Positions 33,268 to 42,735 of a stretch of DNA of 64,000 nucleotides are shown piece by piece; position 1 is the first letter of the stretch, and each line of letters opens with the position of its first letter. Made by a program: the position numbers and the translations under genes. Source of the stretch: an uncultured Actinomycetes bacterium (GTDB lineage: Bacteria; Actinomycetota; Coriobacteriia; Coriobacteriales; Atopobiaceae); contig OMXZ01000008.1 of NCBI GenBank assembly GCA_900315165.1, positions 16,457 through 80,456 of the forward strand, read 5' to 3'. The notes under the pieces were generated by a model. It was not told the DNA's origin. It did no database searches and saw only the letters and a program-made list of their open reading frames with translations.

Positions 33268-35505
33268 CTAGTGATTACGGTGCCAGGCCCGCTTCTCGCG
33301 GAGCAGGGCCTCGTCTGCCTCGTTGATCTTTGCCTCGATGTCCACGTCGGGTGCGATGCGGAAGGCGCAGGCGCCGATGGATAGTGATAGGTCATAGGGC
33401 TTGTCCCCGTTTGCGTTGTAGCGCGCGATGGCCGCCTTTACATTGACGATTGTCTTTGCGGTGTCGATGTCGTGCTGCGCCGGGATGAAGAAGACATACT
33501 CATCGCCGCCGAAACGGGAGACGAGGGCGTCGCCCCCGATGGCGGACTTGATGAGGTCGGCCACTGCGACGATGGCCTGGTCGCCCTCGTTGTGGCCATA
33601 GGTGTCGTTGACGCTCTTGAAGGAGTTGACGTCGGCATAGAAGATGGCCCCGCAGGGGGAGTCCTTCCTCTCGAGGACGTCGCCCAGCTCGCGGAAGAAG
33701 CCGCGGCGATTGAGGAGCTGGGTGAGCGGGTCCACTGAGCTCTCGAGCACGAGGCTCGAGTTGGAGCGGTTGAGCATCTGGATGAGGTGGTCCTGCTCCT
33801 CCAGCATGCGGATGTGATCGAGTGCATAGGAGATCTGCAGCGAGCTGAAGTAGAAGGAGCCGGCGTCATCGCTGGATATCTCGGCGATCAAGATGCCGTT
33901 GTAGCCCTTCTGGTCGTTGAGGCCGATGATCTTGTAGAGCCCGCCCTCCGCATGGCTGACGAATTGGCCGATGATGCCGCGGATGGGAACGGACTTGCCC
34001 TCGTCGCTGAAGACGTGGCTCTTGCCATCGCCGAGCACGAGGCGGAGGTTCATGCTAGGCGGGAGCGGGAGGTTGGTGTCGGACAGGAGCAGGGGCTGGG
34101 CGAAGGTCAGAAGCGACGCGTACTTGAACCCGATCTCGGCCAGAGCGTTGGCGATGCCCGTCATGACCTTGCCCTGGTCGAGCCCGGCCTCGATCGTCTC
34201 GCGGACGACGCTGTTGATGGTCCACTGGCGGGCGGTGACGACGGCCACCTTCTCGACCTGCTGACTCTGGGATCTCCGAGCCACGGATTGGGCAAAATAC
34301 GTGGCTATGCGCAGGGCGTTTTCCCGCTCGCCCGACGGGGCGACGTCGGCCAGGGCGCTCAGGTAGTCGTTCATGGCGTTGAAGTAGAGCTCCTCCGAGG
34401 CGCGCCGGCCGTACTTGGCCAGCAGGCTCACGACCCGGCGGGCTGAGTATTGGTTGATCTGCGCGAGGTCGCGAAGGCCGTCGTGGTAGGCCGTGACCAT
34501 CTCCTGCAGGGCATCGCGTAAATCGAGGTAGTCGTCGACGCTGTTTCCGCGCACGATGCGCTCGGTGAGCAGGTCGGCCATCTCGCGGGCCGGGAAGGGG
34601 TCGCGGGTCAGAAGCCCGCGGTAGATGTCCGCCTCGGAGATGCGGGACTCGCCGCAGGAGTAGCGGTGGGAGAGCGTCCCGCTCAGAAGCGACGTCGTCT
34701 GGGGGAGGCCTTCCGCCAGGCGGAGCGCGTCGCGGCCGGCGGCCTGCCCGAGCATGAAGGGCGAGAGGCTGACCGTTGTGAGCGGCGGATCCATGAGCGA
34801 TGCGCCCTCCATGTCGTCGTAGCCCGTGACCGCTATGTCCCGGCCGGGGCGTAGACCGCGCGTCTTCAGGACCTGGTAGAGCTCGCCGGCGATCGTGTCG
34901 TTGCCGCAGACGATGGCCTCGAGGTCGGGGTGGGCGGCGACGTAGTCGTCGATGAGGTCGAGGCAGCCGCCGTCGAAGCGCGCGTGCACGATGGTGTGCT
35001 CGTCCATGGGCAGCCCATAACGGCGCATGTCCTCCGCAAAGGCGGCCTCGCGCTGCTGGGCGCCCCCGCTCGAGACCGCGCCTGAGATCATGCCGATGCG
35101 CCGGTAGTGGTGGTGCTCGACCAGGTGCTCCATGACCAGGTGGATGCCGGTCGCGTTCTCCTTCCCGATGCTGCGATAGCCTGGGACGGTCTCCTCGATG
35201 ACGATGACCTTCTCTTTTGGCAGGCGGTACAAAAAGCCCTGCGACTTGGTGTCGTCGTCTTTCCTATGGGCGTTGAACATGCCGACAGGCACGATGTAGA
35301 CGTCCAGGTCGAGCGCCGCGGCGGTCATGAAGGCATAGTCGAGATGGGCGTCCTGCGCGATGTCGTATTGCTGGAGCGTGCCGGACAGGACGAAAAGGTT
35401 GTGACCCTTCGGCGCGAGCACGCTGCGCATACCGTCGACGATGCCGCCGATATAGCGCTCGTCGCCGTTGTTGACCAGAATGCCGATGTTGTATCGCTCG
35501 TCCAT
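33268..35505 (-). CDS. Cytoplasmic sugar-binding-domain / GGDEF diguanylate cyclase
   Basis: 745 residues with no signal peptide or membrane helix. Residues ~1-285 form a LacI/periplasmic-binding-type ligand domain (IGILVNNGDERYIGGIVDGM, GYDDMEGASLMDPPLTTV) without the usual helix-turn-helix; ~290-440 is helical; ~440-560 resembles a GAF-type sensor; ~575-745 is GGDEF (DPLTQLLNRRGF, RFGGDEYVFF). The I-site position reads IGGD rather than RxxD, so product inhibition is unlikely. Expected to make cyclic di-GMP in response to a small molecule, perhaps a sugar. Transcribed alone, divergent from dnaX. Confidence 0.85.
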   Translation of the reverse strand: MDERYNIGILVNNGDERYIGGIVDGMRSVLAPKGHNLFVLSGTLQQYDIAQDAHLDYAFMTAAALDLDVYIVPVGMFNAHRKDDDTKSQGFLYRLPKEKVIVIEETVPGYRSIGKENATGIHLVMEHLVEHHHYRRIGMISGAVSSGGAQQREAAFAEDMRRYGLPMDEHTIVHARFDGGCLDLIDDYVAAHPDLEAIVCGNDTIAGELYQVLKTRGLRPGRDIAVTGYDDMEGASLMDPPLTTVSLSPFMLGQAAGRDALRLAEGLPQTTSLLSGTLSHRYSCGESRISEADIYRGLLTRDPFPAREMADLLTERIVRGNSVDDYLDLRDALQEMVTAYHDGLRDLAQINQYSARRVVSLLAKYGRRASEELYFNAMNDYLSALADVAPSGERENALRIATYFAQSVARRSQSQQVEKVAVVTARQWTINSVVRETIEAGLDQGKVMTGIANALAEIGFKYASLLTFAQPLLLSDTNLPLPPSMNLRLVLGDGKSHVFSDEGKSVPIRGIIGQFVSHAEGGLYKIIGLNDQKGYNGILIAEISSDDAGSFYFSSLQISYALDHIRMLEEQDHLIQMLNRSNSSLVLESSVDPLTQLLNRRGFFRELGDVLERKDSPCGAIFYADVNSFKSVNDTYGHNEGDQAIVAVADLIKSAIGGDALVSRFGGDEYVFFIPAQHDIDTAKTIVNVKAAIARYNANGDKPYDLSLSIGACAFRIAPDVDIEAKINEADEALLREKRAWHRNH

Positions 35506-35651
35506 CGCCCCGTGTCTCTTGTCGCGAAGATAAGTCTAGGGTACTCGTTTGCGGGCGTGTCGACGCTGGCGTTTGTCCCAATGGGCGGATGGCTCGGTGG
35601 AGTCCGCCCGGTCGGCTACACTAGGGGAGGAAAACGAGCGCGGGAGGCAGC

Positions 35652-37711
35652 ATGGAGTCCCTGTATCGGAAATATCGTCCGCAGACCTTCGACGACGTCG
35701 TGGGTCAGCAGCACGTGGTGGCTACCCTCGAGCACGCGGTGCTCGAGGGGCGCACGAGCCACGCGTATCTCTTCTGCGGCCCGCGCGGCACGGGCAAGAC
35801 GACCATGGCCCGACTCCTCGCCAAGGCGCTCATGTGCGAGCAGGGCCCGGGCCACCTGCCCGACGGCACCTGCGAGCAGTGCCGCCTGATCGCTGCGGGC
35901 GAGCATCCGGACGTCTACGAGCTCGATGCCGCGTCGCGTACCGGCGTCGACAACGTCCGCGAAGAGATTATTAATCGCGTGAGCTACGCGCCGGTGTCGG
36001 GCACCCATAAGGTGTACATCATCGACGAGGTCCACATGCTCACGACGGCAGCCTTCAACGCGCTGCTCAAGACCCTCGAGGAGCCGCCGGCCCATGTCGT
36101 CTTCGTCCTGTGCACGACCGATCCACAGAAGGTGCCCGAGACGATTCTCTCGCGCGTGCAGCGCTTCGACTTCCATGCGATCAGCCCTGCCGAGCTGTCC
36201 GCCCGCCTCGTCTATGTGTGTCAACAGGAGGGCTTCTCCTACGACCAGGCGGCGCTCGACCTCGTCGTGCGTCATGCTCGCGGCGGCATGCGCGATGCCC
36301 TCTCCACGCTCGAGCAGCTGTCGGTTTTCGGCGACGGCACCATCTCGCTCGGGGCGGCCCAGGACCTTTTGGGCGAGGTTGCCGTCTCCACGCTGAGCTC
36401 CGCCGCCGATGCCCTTGCGCGACGCGACGTCCCGGCCCTCTTTGCCGAGGTGGGCGAGCTCGTCGACGCGGGTCGCGACCTGTTGCAGTTCTCCCGCGAG
36501 CTCGCTGCCCACCTGCGTGACGTGTACGTGGTCGCCGCGGTCGGCGCGCGCGAGAACGTCCTTGCCGTGACGCCCGAGGAGCTGACCGTTCTCCAGAATG
36601 AGGCCGCCGCTTTCGGGTCGGTCGATCGCCTGTCACGTGCGCTGGGCATTCTCGGTGACGCCTCCAGCGAGATGCGCACCGCGACCAACCAGCGCCTGGT
36701 GCTACGATCGAGGCCCTGGCCGAGCGCGTGGGACGCCTTGAGCAGCAGGTCCGCGCTCTCTCTCAGCCGGGAAGGGCGGCTGCGGCTGCGCCTGCCCCCC
36801 AAGCCGCCCCTGCCGCGCCGGCGCAATCGGCGCCTGTCGGCCGGCCCGTTCCTGTGGCGCCGCCGGTCTCCCAGTCCACCTCAGCGCCGCAGCCAACGCC
36901 TGCACCTCGACCGGCGTCCGTGCCCCAGCCCCAAACTGCGCCTCAGCCAGTCGCATCGGCCCAGCCTTCCTCCAGCCAGGGCGCGGTCACGGATCAGGGC
37001 GAGCTTCAGCGTCGTTGGCGTCAGGTGGTTGACTATCTGCTCAAGACCGCTCCTGCTCGAGGGTCGCTCCTCATGAGTGCGTCGCTCGAGGCCGATAGCG
37101 GCACGGAGCTCACGGTCGACTTGCATCAGGCGTCGCCCTTTGCGTCTAAGCAGCTCACGCGTGCGGACGTGAGCGCCCTCGTCGATCAGGCCGCGTCCGA
37201 GGTCTTCGGCCGCCGCCACGTCACCTACCATGCGTCGGGCGCTCCGGCCACTGTGCCACAGAACGCCCCTGCGCCGACCCCTGTGCCGACTCCAGCACCA
37301 GCGCCTGCGCCGACTCCAGCACCAATGCCTATGATCACGCAGGAGCAGCCGCCCTTCGAGGAGCCTCAGTATGCCGATGAGCTCCCAACTGAAGCCTATA
37401 ACATGCCGCCGGTGCCGCCCGCTCCCGCCATGCCACAACAGCCGGCGGCACCGCAGACGGCATCTGCTTCCGCTCCGCAGGCGGCGCACGACTCCGTGCA
37501 CCAGCCGGCTACCGTCCCACAGGCGGCATCCGCACCTGCGCCGCAGTCTCAGGTCAACGTCCCGCAGCCCCCGACGCTCATCCCCAAGCCCGCGCCCCAA
37601 TCCGATGCCGCGAACGATTACGTCTCGTTCGACCCGACCGATGCGGCGAGTGTGATGGCCATGCTGACGGATATCTTCGGGGCCGGCGTGAAGGACGTCT
37701 CGGACAAGTAG
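35652..37711 (+). CDS. dnaX: DNA polymerase III gamma/tau subunit, reading frame interrupted
   Basis: Clamp-loader ATPase. Residues 1-350 are normal: GPRGTGKTT (43-51), the Cys cluster after ALMCEQ, VYIIDEVHML and ILSRVQRFDF. At about 36700 the frame breaks: frame 0 runs on into an Arg/Pro-rich tail ending at 37076, while the expected continuation (ALAERVGRLEQQ, a Pro/Ala-rich linker, QRRWRQVVDYLL and the tau end) is in the -1 frame to 37711. The short helix normally following NQRL (LEVAL-like) is missing, so more than one base seems lost. dnaX is essential, so sequencing or assembly error is possible. GGGAGG precedes the ATG. Confidence 0.85.
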
Positions 37712-38121
37712 CGCTGTGCTCATCAGGACAAACTTGTAATGATTGCATGATGCAGTGGTTTGCTGTTAGGTGGAATCGCGCATTCGGAATCGGCTTGCAG
37801 ATTAATTTCTGCAATTGGCATGTGCATGCGTGCTAACTGGTCGTGGGTGACAACGAACTCGTAGCCCTCAACAAAGACTACGTAGGCGCGAACAATAAAC
37901 CCGTCGATCTGTGAGCTACGGACCCTCCCAGCTCACAAAACGACGTCATTGTTGTTTGGGACAACGAGCTCGTCGTCGGCGGCTACGAGCTCGTTGTTGA
38001 TGCCTACGTATTCTTCGTCTGCAGCCGTGTGTTTTGACGCCAGAAACGGGAGCCTCGCCTTGGCACAGGAGAGCCCGGGTCGCGTGCGGGTCCGGACCGC
38101 AACGGGAATCAGCTTGGCTGC
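37712..38121. repeat. 410-bp intergenic region with a large imperfect inverted repeat
   Basis: No credible gene. A central hairpin TGTGAGCT (37910-37917) / AGCTCACA (37930-37937) is flanked by wider arms: ACAACGAACTCGTAGCC (37850-37866) against 37981-37997, and TACGTAGGC (37879-37887) against GCCTACGTA (38002-38010). The arms are not collinear, and ACAACGAGCTCGT recurs at 37961-37973. Read outward to inward, both arms have a codon-like pattern ending in the same stop next to the central hairpin. Lies between convergent dnaX and the 38122 gene. Confidence 0.55.
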
Positions 38122-39081
38122 TTAGCCGACCGTGACGTCGACCGTGCCCGCGTCGGTCTCGACATGCAGGACGGTGTCCTCCAACGTGACGGACGATATG
38201 TTGCCGTCGCCGCCCACGGGGTTGCCGTCCGCATCGGCCACCTGCACGGGCACGGAACCGTCGGCCAGTGTGTACGCGATCACGTCCCAGGAGCCGTCGA
38301 GGTTCTCGGGCACGATCAGCGCGCCGTTGCAGAGGACCAGCTGGACGGGGGTGCCGGTCAGCGTGAAGAGCGCCGTTGCCTCGCCATCGCCATACGCACG
38401 AGTGAGGGCATAACTGCCGTCATCCTGCTGGGTTAGGCGATAGGTGGCGTCGTTATAGGTGATCGCCTGATCGACGGCGACCTGGGTTTGCTCGAGCTGC
38501 GTGGGGGTGTCGGGCTGATCGCTGCCGGCGGACAGAAGGCTGTGAAGCAGGAAGAATCCGACGGCGACCACGGCGGCCACGGCGATGGCGATACCGATGA
38601 AGACCTTGCGGCTGCCCGTGGTCTTGGTCTGGTGTGAGGCCACCTTGGGCCGGCGCGACTGGCTCATACGACGGTCGCCGCTGTATTCGCGCGAGATGGT
38701 CGCGGCCTCGCGCGCCTCCATCGCGTTGTCCCGGGTGGTGAGGCGGGCGCCCTGGCCGGAGCTCAGACGCGAGAAGGAGCCCGTCTCGGACGGGTCCACG
38801 CCGATGGGGCGCGGTGCATCGGCCTCGAGGGGCACGAAGGCGCTCGTCGCGTCCGGACCGCTCGGGTGGACGGGGACGCTCATCGTGTCGCCGGGCGAGA
38901 CGGGGGAGGACCGTGGGAAGCGGGCGCGGGCCGGGGTCTGCGGCGTCGACTGCGCGGGCGCTGCATGCCTACTCGTGCGCGGGGCGTTCGCGGAATCGGA
39001 TGCGGATGCTGCGCCACCAGCCATGTGACGGCCGTGGCGAGGGGCGGGTGCGTCCGTGCGTTTATGGGGAGTGGTGGCCAT
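38122..39081 (-). CDS. Single-pass membrane protein of unknown function
   Basis: 319 residues, not recognised. The first ~165 are low-complexity and basic (Arg, Ser, Pro, Ala) and probably disordered in the cytoplasm; one membrane helix follows (~168-190, VFIGIAIAVAAVVAVGFFLL); the last ~125 form an extracellular domain of short beta-strand-like segments (TYRLTQQDDGSYALTRAY, LHVETDAGTVDVTVG). Sits 50 bp after recR on the same strand, so it may be cotranscribed with ybaB-recR. AAAGG precedes the ATG. Confidence 0.6.
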   Translation of the reverse strand: MATTPHKRTDAPAPRHGRHMAGGAASASDSANAPRTSRHAAPAQSTPQTPARARFPRSSPVSPGDTMSVPVHPSGPDATSAFVPLEADAPRPIGVDPSETGSFSRLSSGQGARLTTRDNAMEAREAATISREYSGDRRMSQSRRPKVASHQTKTTGSRKVFIGIAIAVAAVVAVGFFLLHSLLSAGSDQPDTPTQLEQTQVAVDQAITYNDATYRLTQQDDGSYALTRAYGDGEATALFTLTGTPVQLVLCNGALIVPENLDGSWDVIAYTLADGSVPVQVADADGNPVGGDGNISSVTLEDTVLHVETDAGTVDVTVG

Positions 39082-39131
39082 AGTGAGCCTTTCGCTTGTC
39101 GTGCACCACAGATATTCTAACCAAGCCGCGC

Positions 39132-39737
39132 CTAGAGCACGCGCCGCGCCTCGATAGCCCGGCCCAGGGTCACCTCGTCCGCATATTCGAGGTCGCCGCC
39201 CACGGGCAGGCCGCTCGCCAGGCGCGAGGTCGCCACGCCGAGCGGGGCGATGGTGCGCGCGAGATAGGTCGCAGTCGTCTCGCCCTCCACGTTGGGGTTG
39301 GTGGCGAGAATGACCTCCTTGACGTCGCCATCGCGCAGGCGTGAGATCAGCTCGCGCACGTGCAGCTGGTCTGGACCGATTTTGTCCATCGGACTGATCA
39401 CACCGCCGAGCACGTGGTAGAGGCCGTGGTAGGCACCGGTCCGCTCGATGGCCTGGACGTCACGCGGTTCCGAGACCACGCAGATCGTGCTGCGGTCGCG
39501 GCTGCCGTCGGAGCAGATATCGCAGGTATCCCGCGTGGCGTAGTTGAAGCAGACGGGGCAGAAATGCACCTGCTGCTTGAGATCGAGAATGGCATGGGCC
39601 AGGCGCCGCGCCTGTTCGTCGTCGGCCTCGAGCAGGTAGTAGGCGATGCGCTGGGCCGATTTGGGACCGATGCCCGGCAGGCGTCCGAGCTCGTCGAGCA
39701 GGCGCTGCAGGGCGCGGCCGTCGTTGGTCGTCTTCAC
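39132..39737 (-). CDS. recR: Recombination protein RecR
   Basis: 201 residues from a GTG start. Helix-hairpin-helix [16 protein letters not shown], zinc finger with [16 protein letters not shown], and a Toprim domain ([30 protein letters not shown]). Ring-forming partner of RecO/RecF in recombinational repair at gaps. Starts 3 bp after ybaB; in most bacteria this pair follows dnaX on the same strand, but here it is convergent with dnaX. Confidence 0.96.
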   Translation of the reverse strand: MKTTNDGRALQRLLDELGRLPGIGPKSAQRIAYYLLEADDEQARRLAHAILDLKQQVHFCPVCFNYATRDTCDICSDGSRDRSTICVVSEPRDVQAIERTGAYHGLYHVLGGVISPMDKIGPDQLHVRELISRLRDGDVKEVILATNPNVEGETTATYLARTIAPLGVATSRLASGLPVGGDLEYADEVTLGRAIEARRVL

Positions 39738-39740
39738 GGG

Positions 39741-40058
39741 CTACATCAGCCCCGGGATATTCATGCCGCCGGTCACGTAACCTAGCTGCTGGTTCGCGGC
39801 GTCCTGGGCGCTCTCGAGGGCGTCGTTGACGGCGGCCAGCACCATGTCCTGCAGCATCTCGACGTCGTCGGGGTCGAGCGCCGCGGGGTCGATGGTGATC
39901 GACTTCAGGCGCATATCCGCTGAGGCGGTCACCTTGACCATGCCGCCGCCCGTGGAGGACGAAACCTCGATCTCGGGCAACTTGGCCTGGGCGGCCTCGA
40001 GCTGCTCCTGCATCTTACGGGCCTGCTTCATCATCTGCTGCATGTTCATCTGGGGCAT
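39741..40058 (-). CDS. YbaB/EbfC nucleoid-associated protein
   Basis: 105 residues from ATG 40058 (GGGAGG upstream). N-terminal helix NMQQMMKQARKMQEQLEAAQ, then GGGMVKVTASADMRLKSITID and LQDMVLAAVNDAL, all diagnostic of the YbaB/EbfC DNA-binding family. A small dimeric protein that coats DNA, usually linked to recR, as here. Confidence 0.94.
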   Translation of the reverse strand: MPQMNMQQMMKQARKMQEQLEAAQAKLPEIEVSSSTGGGMVKVTASADMRLKSITIDPAALDPDDVEMLQDMVLAAVNDALESAQDAANQQLGYVTGGMNIPGLM

Positions 40059-40141
40059 GGCGACCTCCCGGTCTGCTTGCGTTGGATTCCTCAACACTTT
40101 ACCTGCGTGTGGTGGACTTGTGCATTATTTCAAAAAACTGC

Positions 40142-40170
40142 TAGACAAGACCCGACGCATCTGATTAAAT
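40142..40170 (+). promoter_or_regulatory. Promoter of the tRNA-Asp gene
   Basis: TAGACA (40142-40147), a 17-bp spacer and TTAAAT (40165-40170). The tRNA begins 21 bp after the -10. Confidence 0.6.
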
Positions 40171-40190
40171 AGCTTCCGCACCTGATGCAC

Positions 40191-40268
<78 letters not shown>

Positions 40269-40280
40269 TTGCCTGCACAA

Positions 40281-40306
40281 GGGCCTCGGTTTCCGAGGCC
40301 CTTTTT
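40281..40306 (+). terminator. Terminator after tRNA-Asp
   Basis: GGGCCTCGG (40281-40289) pairs with CCGAGGCCC (40293-40301), followed by TTTTT. Confidence 0.92.
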
Positions 40307-40337
40307 GTTTGTGCCCCGCGACCCGGGAGACGATGCG

Positions 40338-41205
40338 ATGAAGGTCGGCAATAAGGACGTGCGCGGCGGTACGGATGTCTTCGGCCGTACGGCGGGGTCT
40401 GCCTTCGCCGACGAGCGGCTCGTGGACTTCCGCGACCTCGTGCGCGCCCAGGGCGAGGAGCATTATCGCGACCTGCCCTGGCGGCGTACGCGCGATCCCT
40501 ATGCCATCTGGATCAGCGAGGTCATGCTCCAGCAGACCCAGGTCGCGCGCGTGGACGGGCGCTGGCAGCGCTGGCTCGACCGCTTTCCCGACATCGCATC
40601 CCTGGCCGCGGCCGACCCTGCCGACGTTCTGGGGGAGTGGCAGGGCATGGGCTACAACCGCCGCGCACTGGCCCTGCGGGATGCCGCGCGGACAGTCGTG
40701 GCAACTGGTGGCGAGCTACCCCGCGAGGCCGAGGGGCTGGTGCGCCTGCCGGGCATCGGCCCCGCGACGGCGGCGGGCATCCGCGCCTTCGCCTGGGAGC
40801 TGCCCGGCGTATATCTCGAGACCAACGTGCGCACAGTCTTTCTCCACGAGCTCTTCCCCGGCGAGCTCGACGTGCCCGACAAGGCCATCGTCCCCCTAGT
40901 CGCGGCCACCTGCCCGACCGATGCGTCCGACCCCGCCGACACGCCGCGCACCTGGTATTACGCCCTGCTCGACTATGGCGGGGTCGCATCGGCAGAAACG
41001 CGCCGCTCTGGTCCGCCTCCTTTTGGCCCATCGCACCCAGGGCGCGGCCGTGCCCGCCACGACCGAAACTTTTACGGAAGAGCTCTCCAAAATCGAGCGG
41101 GAAGCGGGTAGACTAGCCCTAGATGCGGCTGAGGTCGCCGACCTTCTGGCGGAGCTCGAGCACGAGGGCTTCTGCCGCCGCGAGGGCGACGTCTGGCGCG
41201 TGTAG
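40338..41205 (+). pseudogene. A/G-specific adenine glycosylase-like (MutY family), frame interrupted
   Basis: Resembles the short HhH-GPD glycosylases without the Fe-S cluster. The first ~215 codons are intact: WISEVMLQQTQV (catalytic Glu), LPGIGPATAAGIRAF hairpin and ETNVRTVFLHELFP. At LLDYG (about 40976) the frame changes by +1; the family's end (GSHRQKRAALVRLLL ... EGFCRREGDVWRV) is found in the other frame up to 41205. About 20-25 residues normally joining these parts (an NPxRRS-like segment) are absent, so a deletion not divisible by three is likely. As read, the protein is truncated. Start ATG 40338 with GGGAGA upstream. Confidence 0.72.
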
Positions 41206-41238
41206 TAGCAGGGATGTTTCTGGAGAGGAGTAGGTCCG

Positions 41239-41784
41239 ATGGCTATCGATTTCGAGAATTCCGAGACCAAGAAGAACCTGGAGGCCGCGTTTGCCGGCGA
41301 GTCCCAGGCGACCAACAAGTACGCGTATTACGCGAGCAAGGCCAAGAAGGAGGGCTATGTCCAGATCTCCGACATCTTCACGGAGACCTCCGGCAACGAG
41401 CGCGAGCACGCCAAGCTCTGGTTCAAGTACCTCCACGGCGGCGAGGTGCCCGACACCCTGACCAACATCAAGGACGCCGCGGCCGGCGAGAACTACGAGT
41501 GGACCGAGATGTACAAGGAGTTCGCCGAGAAGGCCGACGAGGAGGGCTTCAAGGAGATCGCCGCCAAGTTCCGCATGGTGGGCGAGATCGAGAAGCACCA
41601 CGAGGAGCGCTACAACAAGCTGGCCGAGCGCGTCGAGAAGGGCGAGGTCTTCGGCCGCGAGGGCGTCAAGGTCTGGAAGTGCCTCAACTGCGGTCACCTG
41701 CATGTGGGCCCCGAGGCCCCCAAGGTCTGCCCGGTCTGCAACCACCCGCAGAGCTACTTCGAGGAGCAGGTCGTCAACTACTAA
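41239..41784 (+). CDS. Rubrerythrin
   Basis: 181 residues. N-terminal four-helix diiron domain with Glu ligands in [23 protein letters not shown] and [12 protein letters not shown]-terminal rubredoxin-type iron site CLNCGH ... CPVCNHP. Cytoplasmic peroxidase protecting anaerobes from hydrogen peroxide. Single gene with GGAGAGGAG before the start and its own terminator. Confidence 0.96.
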   Translation: MAIDFENSETKKNLEAAFAGESQATNKYAYYASKAKKEGYVQISDIFTETSGNEREHAKLWFKYLHGGEVPDTLTNIKDAAAGENYEWTEMYKEFAEKADEEGFKEIAAKFRMVGEIEKHHEERYNKLAERVEKGEVFGREGVKVWKCLNCGHLHVGPEAPKVCPVCNHPQSYFEEQVVNY

Positions 41785-41809
41785 GGACGGCTGACACAAG
41801 CGAAAAGAA

Positions 41810-41840
41810 GGGCGGTGCGCTTCGGCGTGCCGTCCTTTTT
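41810..41840 (+). terminator. Terminator after rubrerythrin
   Basis: GGGCGGTGCG pairs (with G-U wobbles) with CGTGCCGTCC, followed by TTTTT. Confidence 0.75.
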
Positions 41841-41880
41841 GTACTGATGATCGATGCGTGCGTGAATCTGTGTGCGCCGC

Positions 41881-42561
41881 CTACTTTTTCGTGCGCTTGC
41901 GGTAGCGGTCAGGGTTGCCGGCGCTGGGACAGAGGTCGACCAGGGGACAGTCGTCGCATTTGGGCCGCTGGGAGGGGCAGATTTCGCGGCCCAGGCGAAT
42001 CCAGGTCTCGTTCACCCCGCTCCAGAGCTCCTGTGGGATGAGGTCGAGCAGGTCGGCCTCGGCCGCGGCGGGGGAGGGGGCCCGGGTGAAGCCCAGGCGG
42101 GTCGCGATGCGGTACACATGGGTGTCCACGGCGATGCCCTCCACGATGCCGAAGGCCTTGTTGAGCACGATGTTGGCCGTCTTGCGGCCGACGCCGGGCA
42201 GGCTCGTGAGCTCCTCCATGCTTGCGGGCACCTCGCCGCCAAAATCGGTCACGAGCGCTTGCGCCAGCTCCACGGCGTGCCGGGCCTTGCTGTGGTAGAA
42301 GCCCAGGGAGTGGATGACCGTCTCGACCTCGCCCACGTCGGCGGCCGCGAGCTCGGCGGGCCCCGGCCAGCGGGAGAAGAGCTCGGGCGTGACCTTGTTG
42401 ACGGCGCGGTCGGTCGTCTGGGCCGAGAGCATCACGGCGACCAGCAGCGTGTAGGGGGAGTCGAAGTCCAGCGCACTGCCCACGTCGCCATAGCGCTCCT
42501 CCATTCTGTGGCACACCTCGATCGCGCGTTCGCGCTTTGCCTTCTTGGATTCCCGTGTCAT
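41881..42561 (-). CDS. nth: Endonuclease III
   Basis: 226 residues from ATG 42561 (GGGAGG upstream). Bifunctional DNA glycosylase/AP lyase for oxidised pyrimidines. Helix-hairpin-helix LPGVGRKTANIVLNKAF with the catalytic Lys, AVDTHVYRIATRLG with the catalytic Asp, and the [4Fe-4S] cluster CPSQRPKCDDCPLVDLC (C-x6-C-x2-C-x5-C). Divergent from the glycogen operon. Confidence 0.96.
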   Translation of the reverse strand: MTRESKKAKRERAIEVCHRMEERYGDVGSALDFDSPYTLLVAVMLSAQTTDRAVNKVTPELFSRWPGPAELAAADVGEVETVIHSLGFYHSKARHAVELAQALVTDFGGEVPASMEELTSLPGVGRKTANIVLNKAFGIVEGIAVDTHVYRIATRLGFTRAPSPAAAEADLLDLIPQELWSGVNETWIRLGREICPSQRPKCDDCPLVDLCPSAGNPDRYRKRTKK

Positions 42562-42622
42562 AGCGCCTCCCGCCCGCATGGTGTTCCGTCCGCCGCGCAG
42601 GTCTGCCGCACGGGGGTTTCAT

Positions 42623-42653
42623 GGAACATTATGTCCCCCCGCGGGGCTAGAAT
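42623..42653 (+). promoter_or_regulatory. Candidate promoter/operator of the glycogen operon
   Basis: GGAACATTATGTCCC (42623-42637) is a near-perfect palindrome, closely followed by TAGAAT (42648-42653), a possible -10, about 80 bp before glgB. No convincing -35 at standard spacing. Confidence 0.3.
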
Positions 42654-42735
42654 GTGGACGCTATGGAATCGTTCTTGCGGGATGGCGCCCGCAAGGGGCC
42701 GTCCGTATCGGCACGCGACCAGTTGGAGGTAAGCC

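Noticed and set aside
36690..36735. Programmed ribosomal frameshifting in dnaX
   Set aside because: No slippery X-XXY-YYZ heptamer or A run is present at the break, and a conserved segment appears to be missing, so deletion or sequencing error fits better.
37910..37937. Rho-independent terminator for dnaX at the central hairpin
   Set aside because: The stem is not followed by a T run on the plus strand, and on the minus strand the T run is on the wrong side.
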